Source of the DNA: Crambe crambe
Taxonomy: Eukaryota; Porifera; Demospongiae; Poecilosclerida; Crambeidae
Direction: 5' to 3'
DNA: 64,000 nt
Assembly (NCBI GenBank): GCA_963924555.1
Contig: OZ004585.1
Location: 881,488-945,487, forward strand
In this document: one piece after another, positions 35,037 to 45,974 of the stretch
Position numbering within the stretch: position 1 is the first letter of the stretch
How the letters are laid out: every line of letters starts with the position of its first letter
Notes under the pieces: generated by a model
Told to the model about the DNA's origin: nothing
What the model saw: only the letters and a program-made list of their open reading frames with translations
The model's database searches: none
Program-made: the position numbers and the translations under genes

Positions 35037-35977
35037 CTATGCAGAGGGAAGGGGAGGAAGGCACATATCTGGCCTTAAAGTGTGGACTAAGAGCCTGAAA
35101 TGGTTAAAGGCTAGCTACCAGCAGGAAGTATATACCTTAGGGCTGGTATTTTTAGCGAATTTAGTGACAATTGCCTAATGCTGCATGCTAAAATTATAGC
35201 CATCCTAAACAAAGTTATGAAGCTAACAACATTTGGAGAGCAGAATCCTGGCTAAATTTGTACCAGAGGGAAATGAATAACTTGTACAAAGAAGGCAGGA
35301 GCCATAGAAAACTTCGAACTAAGGTACTTGATGGCACATAAATCAGCGAGTAACATTAGTATGGCTCATTATTTCAAGAATCCAATTGCTCTTGGCCTTT
35401 TTTGTCTACTACCGATGGAGATCCACGATAGCGGGAAAAACCTTGGACGGCATTGCAGCCTTTACTTAGCCCATCCCCCATTTTAATATATTTTGACGTC
35501 ACAAATAACACGGGGTGTGGTCTTGTACTGCCATGGCACCACCCCTAATCTTAAGCCATGCTGGCCAGCTAGAGCATCATGGCAAGATACAAGCACCTAC
35601 ATCTAATGTACTGACTGTATGGACTATTTTCTTAAAAACCTTTTCTTTAAACATTTACCAAATCAATAACCATTACCATAGCAAAAACACAAATTTGGTA
35701 AATAAACTGAGATCAGGAAAACTTACTGTTTCAGATTTTCCTCTTGATTGCTTCAAGGCTCTCGTGTTACTACTTATCAGTTCTATTAAACAAGTAAAAT
35801 TTACAGCTGATTGGCTGTCTGCGAAAAAAAGTTTTACATTAAAATATACTATCCTTTTAATGACTTTCATACTTTTTTATTTGGATCTCTAAGTACATTA
35901 TACTATTCATGAATAATCAGTCTATGCTGGACAAATAGCTTATAATATTGAAACTGAATACATGCAGCTGGACTCAC

Positions 35978-37027
35978 TTGCTCTATGTCTGCTTGCAATC
36001 TCTTCAGCTTCAGCAGTGTCATTCCCTCCAAGACGGTGCTCAACAGCATCAACCAGAGCCTTCCAAGTTGGTGGCTTGAGTCTACTGCTACGATAATTCT
36101 TTTTTAGCCACTCCACAATTACTTCCCTCATAGCTGCTGCTGGACTCAAATTTTGTTTACGAAGTTCTTCTAGCTTGCCATTTGGTATATTGAGCCTCCC
36201 ACCTATTCCCTCATAATGTGCTAGGACATTCTTCAGCTCATCCATTACATTATTAATATCATCCAAAACTGCATTTGGGGGGGGGGGGGGGGATCAAAAC
36301 AGTTACGAAATTCTTGCATATCACTTGGGCATGCTTAAATAGAAACTGAGTTTGGGACCCCATAAAAATCCAATGGAAATCTTCCAGCTCTACTTGTTAT
36401 AACTATAATGGGCAAAGGGGTGGAAATCCATGGATGCTCATCTAAAGAATCCACACAGGTGACACAGGTTTCACTACAATAGTGAATTTCCCACTTACCT
36501 AAAATGGTGGTATCATCTGCATCAATACCTGTAAAAGAGATAGAGAGTAGTGATTGTCAGGTGCTTAATTTCACCACAAATCTACCAGTTCAAAACACAG
36601 CCCAAGATACCACTCATGCAAAACAGATAGCTTTCTTGAACATGAACTCTTAATAGTGCTTGACTCCACTGGCACATGCTTCAAACACCCACTAAAGTAT
36701 ACTCACCAGGACCAGGGTTAGTTTCAACATCACCAGCCAATATCAATAACAAGGAAGTCACCACTTGATGATCAGAATGGTGAACAGTCTGAAGAACTCT
36801 TCTTCTTCGATAGCACTTCCAGTTGTCTCTAAGAGGTAAAATTACCATGGAAACATTTCCCCTTGCGATAGTGCAGCCATTTCGATGATTAGTGCACATG
36901 GTACATGAGCAGTGTGGGCCATTACGAAAGCGAGTCTTGGTCGTCCCTTCAGATTCAGTCACTGCAAGCTTCCACCACAATATAGTCAGCAAGAAGTTCA
37001 AATAAAGCTCATATCTCAGGACTTCAC
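35978..37027 (-). CDS. 2A peptide - Death-domain gene, copy 2
   Basis: Three exons join in phase 1. 37027-36707 (321 bases) encodes a hydrophobic start (YELYLNFLLTILWWKLA), a Cys/His-rich patch, YRRRR, and LLLILAGDVETNPGPG. 36528-36499 encodes IDADDTTIL. 36268-35978 encodes a Death domain: RLNIPNGKLEELRKQN, AMREVIVEWLKKNY, PTWKALVDAVEHRL, AEAEEIASRH. The 2A motif ends exactly at the exon's donor (CCT|G). By the known mechanism the ribosome would release an N-terminal product ending NPG and go on to make a Death-domain protein beginning with Pro. 2A motifs are known at the N-termini of some invertebrate innate-immune receptors and in non-LTR retrotransposons. The upstream start exon and the part after the Death domain were not found. 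Confidence 0.75.
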
Positions 37028-38810
37028 CTACACACACAACAGGAACAATAATTACTAAACACAAAGAACCCATTCACACAAAATTAAAATTGCAAAATAC
37101 GTCATGTAATAAATTATGTAATAAATCTTTGATGCTGGAAGACACCATCATGTTGGATTGGTTGTTCTACTGATAATTCATCACACAATGAATGACTAGT
37201 TCAAGATAAACTTGGAAAGAGACAGCAGCCAAAATTATTATACGCAAGTGTTGACAAGTGACCATCTTGGTTCTCACTCAACTTAGAGCTCAACCATGAT
37301 CAAGATATATTAGCTATTTTGCAAAATTGTTCGCCTACACAATGTAAAATCAACTGTATCAACTGTGGTTTGAAGCTACTCAAGTGTGAATGACCACCAC
37401 TTAGTGGTATGCAGTGGTATGTAAACAGCTGAATTCCTTGTGTTTGGCATGTAAGTGTATATATTTTGACGAACAATTTTCCATGCTATATATCTCGGTC
37501 ATGGTTGAACTTAGGGTTTTTTGAATAGACCATTGGAAAGCTCTTTTAAAAAGCTGCATTTTGGTGGTAAAAAAGGTTCTAGGGGCATGTATGAAGGCGC
37601 CTAAAAGTTCGACAAAATATTCTTGAAAACCATCAAAATTGTGGGTACCAACCCCTTAAGAATTTGGGAACTTAGTAGGGGTAAACATTTTCTTCAGGCT
37701 TATGAGTTCCATTTTGATCCTTCAACTTTGAATCCTAGTAGTTCTTTGGAGTTACAGTAAATAAGGCAAAGCAGGGCTATTCAAAATGGCGAGTAATTAA
37801 GAATTTGTTAAATTATTTCTGAGACTTCTGAGCTCAATGTTGGAAAGATAGCTCAAGTGTATGCAAAGGAAGCACAAAAAATACATATTAAATGTTGACA
37901 TAATTAAATCACATGCACGTCAGGTAATAAAGCTTTGATGCTGGAAGGCACCAGATTTACATAATGAATGACTAGTTCAAGAAAATTACTTTCTTGGAAG
38001 GAGACAGTGGCTGAAAGTAATGTATTTCATTATGTAAGTGTTGATTTTCACCCCCTCAACAGGTACCAGTTTCAGGAATGGATCATGATACATAAGCAAG
38101 AACTCATCTAAAACTCATAGATGCACATTATATGAAATTATCAGTTTGATTTAAGACAAAGGTGGGGCTGCCTCCCCTTCCCCAATGTAAAATAGTTTTC
38201 CAAATCACTCCAAAATATTTTTTCCAGCTTTTATTACGTGATGCACATTCATTATTTATGGAGGGGGAGGCATATCCTGTTTCACAGGGTCTCAGTCCTC
38301 CCTGTCAGCTTTACTCTCACTGTCACTGTCACTGAAATAGTTTGAATCTCTGCATCTAATACAGAGTCCATATCTTCACAGCTGTGGAGAGATGACCTCA
38401 GAACCAATGTGGTAGAGATATAGTGGAATATGGTCAGACTTCAGGATAAGCTAAATCAAATTTGGTGAAGGTCACATGGGAGGGGTAGGGGGGAGGGGGA
38501 GGTGGAGGACAGTTAAGTGTTTATTACCTGGGCACAAGAAAGATCTAGTAAGCTAGTTGCTAGAAAGCAAACCAGTTTTAGCTGGGCTTTGAAATTAATT
38601 TTAACCTTTTTCTAAACCTCCAAACAGGATGGGTTCAGTCATTTTTCTAGAGATCTATCTGTTAGATCTATTTGGGTCTGCTCAAAGCATATAAACCTTG
38701 AGGAATGGCACCTTCAAAAATGCACTGAAAGTCTATGTGAATAAAAAGTGCCTACTCAACAATAATTTCCAACCCCCAAAGGTCACATGAATGAATGAGT
38801 GGAGAGAGGG
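36415..38810. repeat. Segmental duplication, copy 2
   Basis: Partner of 560-2870; see there. A poly-G tract lies at 36277-36292, inside the intron just 5' of the Death exon. The right half only of the inverted-repeat element is kept (37500-37660). Confidence 0.8.
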
Positions 38811-40730
38811 GGCATCCATTACACAGTCCCTGTATAGTTGCTGTCCATGGAGTCATACTGAGCAACTTCTAGTAGCAGGACACTCAGAGAGGGTGGGGCA
38901 GTCCTGTTTAGCATGCAATGTCCATGCAATTAAAGTACATGTACTTTAATTGCTTTTCAAGTACTTTAAAGTACTTAAAAAAAACAACAACTTGGTATGG
39001 TGGGACTTCTACACATCAGTATGGCTAGTCATTGGTCAGTCAAGGTTTATGCAGTAAAACTGCATGCATTAAGTTTACATAGCCTCATACCCAAGCCCTG
39101 CATTTTTCGCGGGTGGTGGAAAAGCTGGTAGTTAAGGTGGCGGGTGACCCTTCAGCTACATAAAAAATATTTTTAAAAACTATGAATTCAAAAAAATATT
39201 TGTAGTGATTTGTTTCACAAATTTTATATCAATTTTAGTCTTGCTCTATTTGAACAGAGCTTATGAGGTGTACCAGCTACAGCAGATTGCAGTGATCTTG
39301 CAACATGAAATTCAGAACACCAAACCAAAATTTACATAGCCTCCTTTCAAAGGACTTAATTGTGGCTTTAGAGTTGGGCTACTAAAAAGGAAGCTATATA
39401 AATTTTGGTTTGGTGTTCTGAATTTCATGTTGCAAGATCACTGCAATCCACAAAACCAAAATTTATATAGCCTCTTATTAACTGTGGCTTAGCCTATTTA
39501 ACTGTGGTTCAGCCTCTTATCAAAGATTTAACTGTGGCTTAGCCTATTTAATTGTGGTTCAGCCTCTTATCAAGGATTTAACTGTGGCTTTGTACTTGAA
39601 AGGAGGCTGCATAAATTTGGTTTTATTATACTTGCAAGATCACTGTATGGGTGGCTGCAGCTGTGGTCTAGGTAAAGCTTCCAAGAATACATCCCATATC
39701 TGTGTAAAAAAATTTTTTCTAAAAAATACAATTTTTATTGGAATTGATTTTCCATGCATTAGTGCAAAGGGTATCTTTAGTACTGTAGTTTTTACTGACT
39801 ATGTGGCATGATCCATTTTGTAATCTTTGTGCAGCCCATACTCTGGATTTCCAGGAATACAGTTACTGGAAATGCCACACTTTAAAAAGCATTAATTAGA
39901 GGTAAACTGCCACCTTATTGTAATAATAGGCGGGTGGGACCACTGACCCTGTCTGTGACCAGCTCTTGAAATAATGTTTATTACAAGTAACTGAGGTGCA
40001 CAAAAATATAGCAAGTCCCATTGATTATTTGGATGGAGCGCCTGTGCATGCAATTGATACCAGGCCCTTTCGCTTTTCCACCGGCCTTGTGAAAAAAGTG
40101 GGGCCTGGGTACAAGGCCATGCAGCTAGAAACCTCATACATGAACCAAAGCACTATATGGCCCCTGAGTGATAGTACAAGGCTTGCCCACATATCTGAGT
40201 GCCATTGCTACCAAGAGTGTGTAGGGTGTATAAGGGGGGTGGAGCACCCACTCATTTTTTAAGCGATTTTTTTTTTTTGAAATCACTCAAATATTTTTCT
40301 AGCTATTATCTATTACCTGACACAAATTCATTACCTATTGGTACTTAAGGTAAACCTCCCCTGTGCTTACACCCCTCACATTATGAATTTGGGAACTTAG
40401 TAGGTAATTCTGAAAGGCATCCTAAACAGTTCAAATAGTTATCTTTGAAACTCCTCAGGCCCTCAGGCTCATGAGCTTTCAAAGATGTGTCATAGCTAGA
40501 TTAGAGCTCAGAAGTTTGAAAATTAGGGTGGGGTAATTCCAGTCACTCTTTATGACTGAGCTATGTTCAGTTCCTTGAAACACAGAGGTTAAGCTTTGAA
40601 AAAATTTTCCAGGCAAAATCACATTGCAGCTTGAAATTTAAAGTGTGCAGATAAAAATGGGGTAATTCCGGTTGGCTCATCTATTTTGCAGTATAAAGAA
40701 TTTTTGAAGTTGAATTATAATTATTAGCAC
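38810..40730. other. Intergenic; inverted repeat and 50-base tandem repeats
   Basis: 39288-39345 and 39392-39452 form a hairpin (CAACATGAAATTCAGAACAC and complement). Next to it, units of CAGCCTCTTATCAA-GATTTAACTGTGGCTTAGCC repeat about three times (39470-39600). No gene recognised. Confidence 0.55.
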
Positions 40731-41254
40731 TGCTACATGGATCTGGAGACAGTTGCAACGAGTTCTATCAACCATTGAAGATTACATAAATTCATAGCAT
40801 GGTTAATTCCACTCCTCTTTGCCCAGAACCTTGGGGGTTACTTCTCTGGCAGTTCCAGACAATGGTTTTTTTTTCACACACCTGGCTCAAGACTAATTTA
40901 CACACTACAAGGTCCTGTATGCTTAAGTATAGTCTCACAGTTATGGTGGCTATACTAAATTCTGAAGTTGTAACAGGCCTACCGTGATCATGTCAAATGT
41001 GACAGAATAACAAGTGCTCCTCTGCCAACAGGAAACAAGGTATATGCTAATCATTCTACCCAAATGTAGTCAAGTGAACTAGCTACCTGCAGCAGAAAAA
41101 TTTTGCTTTGGTGCTAAACACTGTCACTTCTTTCTAGAATTACACCGTGACCAGAATTACCCCATATTAACCTATCCTGCTGTTTGGAATTATCCCACTT
41201 CAGGTAAGCTTACCTTACAGTTAGCTAGCTGATTATAGCTAAAAACTATCACAC

Positions 41255-41465
41255 CTGTGCTCAATAAATGCTCCATCTTGAGAGTGTATAAAAAGATGAC
41301 AGCTATCAACAACCACCATAAGGTCAATATCAGAGGAATGAACCAGACATGGCGGGAAATGGCCGGGGAGCTTCTCTGCTTTGGCTTGTGTCCATGGAAA
41401 CAGTAATACTGCCTCAGGTGCTGGACCCGACACTTCCACAGGTCTGCCAGTTGAGACCTCAGCAT
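41255..41465 (-). CDS. Single-pass membrane protein exon, copy 2
   Basis: Nearly identical to 11821-12031: Arg/Gln-rich start, membrane segment VWFIPLILTLWWLLIAVIF, donor GAGCACAG|GTGTGA. A Ser is replaced by Cys at LWKCRVQ. Near-identity of both copies over the exon, while flanks have drifted, hints at constraint, but it is not proof. Product unknown. Confidence 0.5.
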
Positions 41466-42009
41466 CCTCCTAAAGCGATGAAAATCGATCAAAACCAGAA
41501 GAACTTTTAATACGTAAGCTTACGCTAGCGAAAGGTTTATTACTCCTCTTTTTTAAAATATTTGGTTGCTTCGGATTTGCGATAAACTAACTCTGCTCGA
41601 ATCCGCCAACAAATAAATGGGGAAACAACAACCTTTATGCGCATGCGTAATAGCGTTCAATTCTTGAACTTTGAACTCAGTTCAGGCTATTCGTGGGTGT
41701 GGAATTGTGCTGCGTCTGTTGCTAAAATGAGGAGATCAAGGAAAGAACCCACATAACATCCGAGCTTCCTGTGCTGCAAAACACCTGCAAAGTAGAAAGT
41801 ACATTCATGATGGACACTAATCTGGCGTAGCCATTTATAGATGGACACCTGGTACTCTGAAGTAAAATGCTATCATTCATGACTGAACACCTGTAACCTC
41901 TTCCTAAATTACAGAGTCAGCCACAGCATGTATGGGGATGATCATGGCAACAGTTTATGGAAGGTCAGTATGAGAAAAACAAAACCAGAGTGAACACCAC
42001 ACCCCTTAA

Positions 42010-42195
42010 TACATACACATGTAGTGTGTTCCCTTCCACTTGTAAGACCTGGGTGACCTCTGACCTCCAGGATTCAGGATCCACAGCCAGGATGATCTCA
42101 GCCTCCTGATTGCCACCAAAGGGAACACTCAACTCACTGATCTCAGCCTCCTGATTGCCACCAAAGGGAACACTCAACTCACTGCAGGAAGATGA
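42010..42195 (-). CDS. Pcc1/LAGE3-like exon, copy 2, with internal duplication
   Basis: Encodes SELSVPFGGNQEAEI twice in tandem (a 45-base direct duplication), then ILAVDPESWRSEVTQVLQVE and GNTLHVYV. It has the Pcc1 strand-helix pattern, but the duplication would disturb the fold and the NSL residues seen in copy 1 are gone, so this copy is probably non-functional. Confidence 0.55.
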
Positions 42196-42559
42196 GCCTT
42201 TATGTGGAACCAATTCATTTTACATGCAGAAAGCTAGGGGACCCCCACCAGTTGCTGAAACAAAGTGCGAGTTGTATTTCTGACTGCATCCACCTGATGT
42301 TGGTGAGTGTAGTTTAGATTCCTCCACTCTATTATGTTCAAATGACCTATCCATCCATATTCACTGAGTTAGAGTCGATGGCTTGACTCCACCCATTTGA
42401 ACTGATGGCCTAACTCAATCCATTGGTTAACCCTATGTATATGTACTCACAGAGTACATACTGTATCTCCCAATTACTGTGATGACCCTTTACCTTTCAT
42501 GTTGCCAAAGACTCCTGCTTTACAAGAGCCACCTCTAAAATTCATCATTTCCCATCTTA

Positions 42560-43068
42560 CTGCCCTTTGTGTGTTGTCCTAGGATTCTGTGGCAGGGAGC
42601 TGCATCCAATGTGATCATCTCCCATTTATTGTGTTGCTTCTACCAGGGGGATATATCTAATATAATGTCCTTGAATTATTAATTTCAACCTCTTGTCTCT
42701 CATTTGTTACTGCCTTTTTACTTCAGGATTCTGTACCAGGGTGATGCATCTGATGTCCTTGAATCGTTTAATCTCCTATGTCTTCCATTCGTTGTGGTAT
42801 TGTGTCCATCTGTGTGTTACCACTGGATACCATGGCAAGGCCGGGGATGCATCAAATATCTTTGTATTTTTATCTCTCATTTGTTGTGTTACTGTGCCGT
42901 CAGGTTGCCATGGTAAGGGATGCACTTGAACCCTTGTTTCCCATTTGTTGTGTTATCGTGCCGTGTGTTACCGCAGGTTATCATGGCAAGGGGGTGGATC
43001 CAATAACCTTGTTTAACCTCTTGTCTCCCATTTGTAGTGTTACTGCGTCTATTTGTGTGTTCTTACAG
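42560..43068 (+). repeat. Intronic minisatellite before the CLASRP-like exon, copy 2
   Basis: Four or more diverged units of about 90-120 bases, each with TTGTCTCCCATTTGTTGTG, an acceptor-like CAGG and ACCATGGCAAGG. They repeat the 3' splice site and first codons of the exon starting at 43069. Copy 1 (12700-12873) has fewer. Confidence 0.65.
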
Positions 43069-44014
43069 GATACCATGGCAAGGGGATGCGTCCAACGTCA
43101 TATCCCAATATGATGTGAGGATCCACTTGGACTACATCCCTGACTACTCGAAACTACCAGAAATCAAGTAAGTCAGTGCAGTGGATGCCATCAGCAACTT
43201 GTAATTATTTCTGATCATTCTTTGGATTAATATTCCTGCAGGGTTATGGTAGATTATCACATGACTGGTCACATGACTGGGAAAATTTGAGGGGTAGAAA
43301 CATTAATTATCGGGATTATATCCGTACTGCTGGGTTAATGTATAATTATGGTAGGTACTAAAAAATTATTGATATTGGATTAAAAATTGATTCTATAATG
43401 TAACCCTCATAATTATAGTACCCTTCACATGACTTGTCACCAAAACTTGGGTAGAGCAACTTTGAGAACCAATCACGACTGGTCACATGATTGTGCTGTC
43501 CTCAGACTGAGCGGGGAAGAGAAGTACGAGGAGTCCTATGAGCGCTACAAGATGCTGGTTCAGAACTCCTTCCATGGACTGAGTGAGACATGCTCTGGCC
43601 AAGATCAACGTGGAGAAAATGTACACAGAACCAAAAGAGACAAGAAGAAAGGAAAGCAAGTGGAAACAGAAGTGGTAAATAGTGCTAATAAGTACAGGGG
43701 AGTGCTAGCTCAAGGGAACTCAACAGCATCTGTTTGTATTACGTACATGATGAAAGCATTCAGAATGAACATTTTCCTCTATTTTTAAGATTAGTATGAG
43801 ATGCATGTATATAAGTGGATACTCAATACTCTATAGAAAATTTAGTCAGTTGCTGGTTAGAAGATGTTCCATTCCTTTGAGGTCTCAGCTTATTGGTTGT
43901 GGTTGTTTAGGGATGAGTGATGAGTCAACAGCTATGAGTCCTTCCTCTCACAAGCACAAGTCCCACAAGGCAGAGCATAAAGAACACAAGCACAAACACA
44001 AGCAAGAAGAGTAA
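43069..44014 (+). pseudogene. CLASRP: CLASRP-like gene, decayed copy 2
   Basis: Exon 43069-43167 encodes IPWQGDASNVISQYDVRIHL. Exon 43506-43674 encodes LSGEEKYEESYERYKMLVQN and SFHGLSET, which repairs the stop and gap of copy 1 but has lost two bases after SET, so the INVEEMYTEP block is out of frame. The IGYSYG, EIDMDV and PPSYAQRGS exons of copy 1 are absent. A last exon (43911-44014) has an acceptor GGTTGTTTAG and encodes MSDESTAMSPSSHKHKSHKA with a His/Lys tail. Neither copy encodes a whole protein in this window. Confidence 0.7.
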
Positions 44015-44100
44015 ACATAAACAAAATCCCCACAATGTTGACGTGGAGTCACTCGATATCAATTTCATCTCTCTCCAATTATCAATGACATTTTTTTGTT

Positions 44101-44600
44101 TAAAGGTGTTATCATGTAATGAGATGGTGAAGGAGGATTGAAGAAAAACTGGCAACCCAAGTGACCCCGCAACCCACCATCTCATTACATGATAACACCT
44201 TTAAACATGCCTAGATGAGAGATAACCATCATTTGTGAATTTTCAGAGGGTCTACTAGTATGGCTTCTCTCTTGACAGAGAGATGTTTCCGGTCGATCCC
44301 TAGCGGGATTCTGACGGCACATACTAAGTGGCTTGCACTGGTGTGAGACTGCAGTATTGCAGTACCACCAATGCAGTATATAAGGTGGATTGGAGAGAGC
44401 TGGTTCCTGGGTGCCTGGTGGCTCATTTGGTTGGGTCCTGTGGCTATGACGGCTAAAGTCAGATGCTGCGGGTTCAAACTCAGCTGGTGGGTTGCGGGGT
44501 CACTTGGGTTGCCAGTTTTTCTTCAATCCTCCTTCACCATCTCATTACATGATAACACCTTTAAACATGCCTAGATGAGAGATAACCATCATTTGTGACA
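44101..44600 (+). mobile_element. tRNA-derived SINE-like unit between hairpin repeats
   Basis: GTGGCTCATTTGG (44417-44430) resembles a polymerase III A box and GGTTCAAACTC (44471-44481) a B box, about 45 bases apart as in tRNA-derived SINEs. The flanking sequence CATCTCATTACATGATAACA occurs at 44182 and again at 44540, and in inverted form at 44105, so the unit lies between direct and inverted repeats. No tRNA cloverleaf could be drawn, so it is not a tRNA gene. Confidence 0.5.
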
Positions 44601-44770
44601 TTTTTTTGTATGAGTTTCTGTCCACAGAGCTATTGTGGAAGTATGTGTGCAATGACCTCTTGTATTACAGTATGCATTATGTGAATGAGGAAGAGTTTGT
44701 GTATACTATTATAGTGCAACATTTTTGTGGGGTAATGATTTTGCCAAATAAAATTACATACTAAGGTAGA

Positions 44771-45760
44771 AAGAAAGTAGTAGAAAAAAACAACGTAATG
44801 TAATCTAAATAAAAATAAATAAATAAATAATCAAAGCGCGATCCTTCCTTGAGTACCTCAGCGTTTCGCTGCCATCACGGATCTCTAAAGCAACTTCGTT
44901 CTTCTTCATGCTATTAACTTAGAGCGCCTAACTCTACTTCGTTTCGGACTGTGCATCAGGTCGGAAATTGTACTACCGACGCGCGTCTCCATGTTGACGA
45001 TCTTTACCATACAATCTAAGAGCATGTGCACCTGATCGATCCCCAGGCTCTCGCAAACGCACGGAAGGGGGAAGAGAGCCTGGTACTGTTCAGGCTCCTC
45101 CCCCCTTCCGTGCGCGCGCGAGAGCCTGGGGACGAGGCTAGTGCAAGCAGAGTTCTTTAGCTTTCTCCTGTAGTAGCGGCAAGCCTTGATTGCAGACAGA
45201 GATGAGACTCTGCTAAACAGCAGCATGTACAGGCATTATGTGGTTCAGGTGAGTATCTAGTCAGCTTTACTATCATCGGTAATTGTACTACTGTCTCCAT
45301 GTTGACGATCTTTACCATGCAATCTAAGAACACATGCTTTCTCCTGTAGCGGCAAGCCTTGATTGCAGACAGAGATGAGACTCGTGTACAGGCATTATGT
45401 GATTCAGGTGAGTATCTATATCATCTGTATTAATAGCTGACAAAAAGCAGTTAGGTCATAATCAACTGCTTGATGGAAATGTTTCCTATCTTTTATCAGG
45501 TTTTATAGCCTTCCAGCTTCAATAATCTGCGACTTGGGACAGTAGTGAGAGAGTCGAGTTGTGCTTCCTGACCTTTCACCTGTTAACTTGCTACAAAATG
45601 ATATTTTTAATGATCAAAATAATTATTGCCATGACAGCTTCTCTCAGTGACACATCTGTAATGTAAAAAAAATCATACCTTGTAAATATGAATAAGACTT
45701 ATTGCCTGTTTTTTTCTACTTAGTATGCGGTCGAGTCTTGGAGAAAAAAAAGATGAAAAA
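44771..45760. repeat. Dispersed repeat, copy 2 of 3
   Basis: Matches 28000-28720 and 58829-59410. A 96-base hairpin element (45047-45140, CCAGGCTCTCGC / GCGCGAGAGCCTGG arms) has inserted here and is absent from the other copies. Confidence 0.7.
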
Positions 45761-45974
45761 ATCATAGCTAAATTATTCCACATATCCTTGTTCAGTTTTG
45801 TATTTCAAAGCCACAAAATCCACACAAAAAACCATGTATATATAAATGCTATAACTCTCGAGTTTTACAAATATGTAAACTGTAACTAATATACAAACTG
45901 TAACTAATATACAAACTGTATGTACGGTAAGGGAGTCATCATTGCTAGCAGTGCAGTGCAAGGGGCTGCTGTAC

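Noticed and set aside
44411-44485. tRNA gene
   Set aside because: A- and B-box-like motifs are present, but no cloverleaf stems could be drawn; a SINE head is a better fit.
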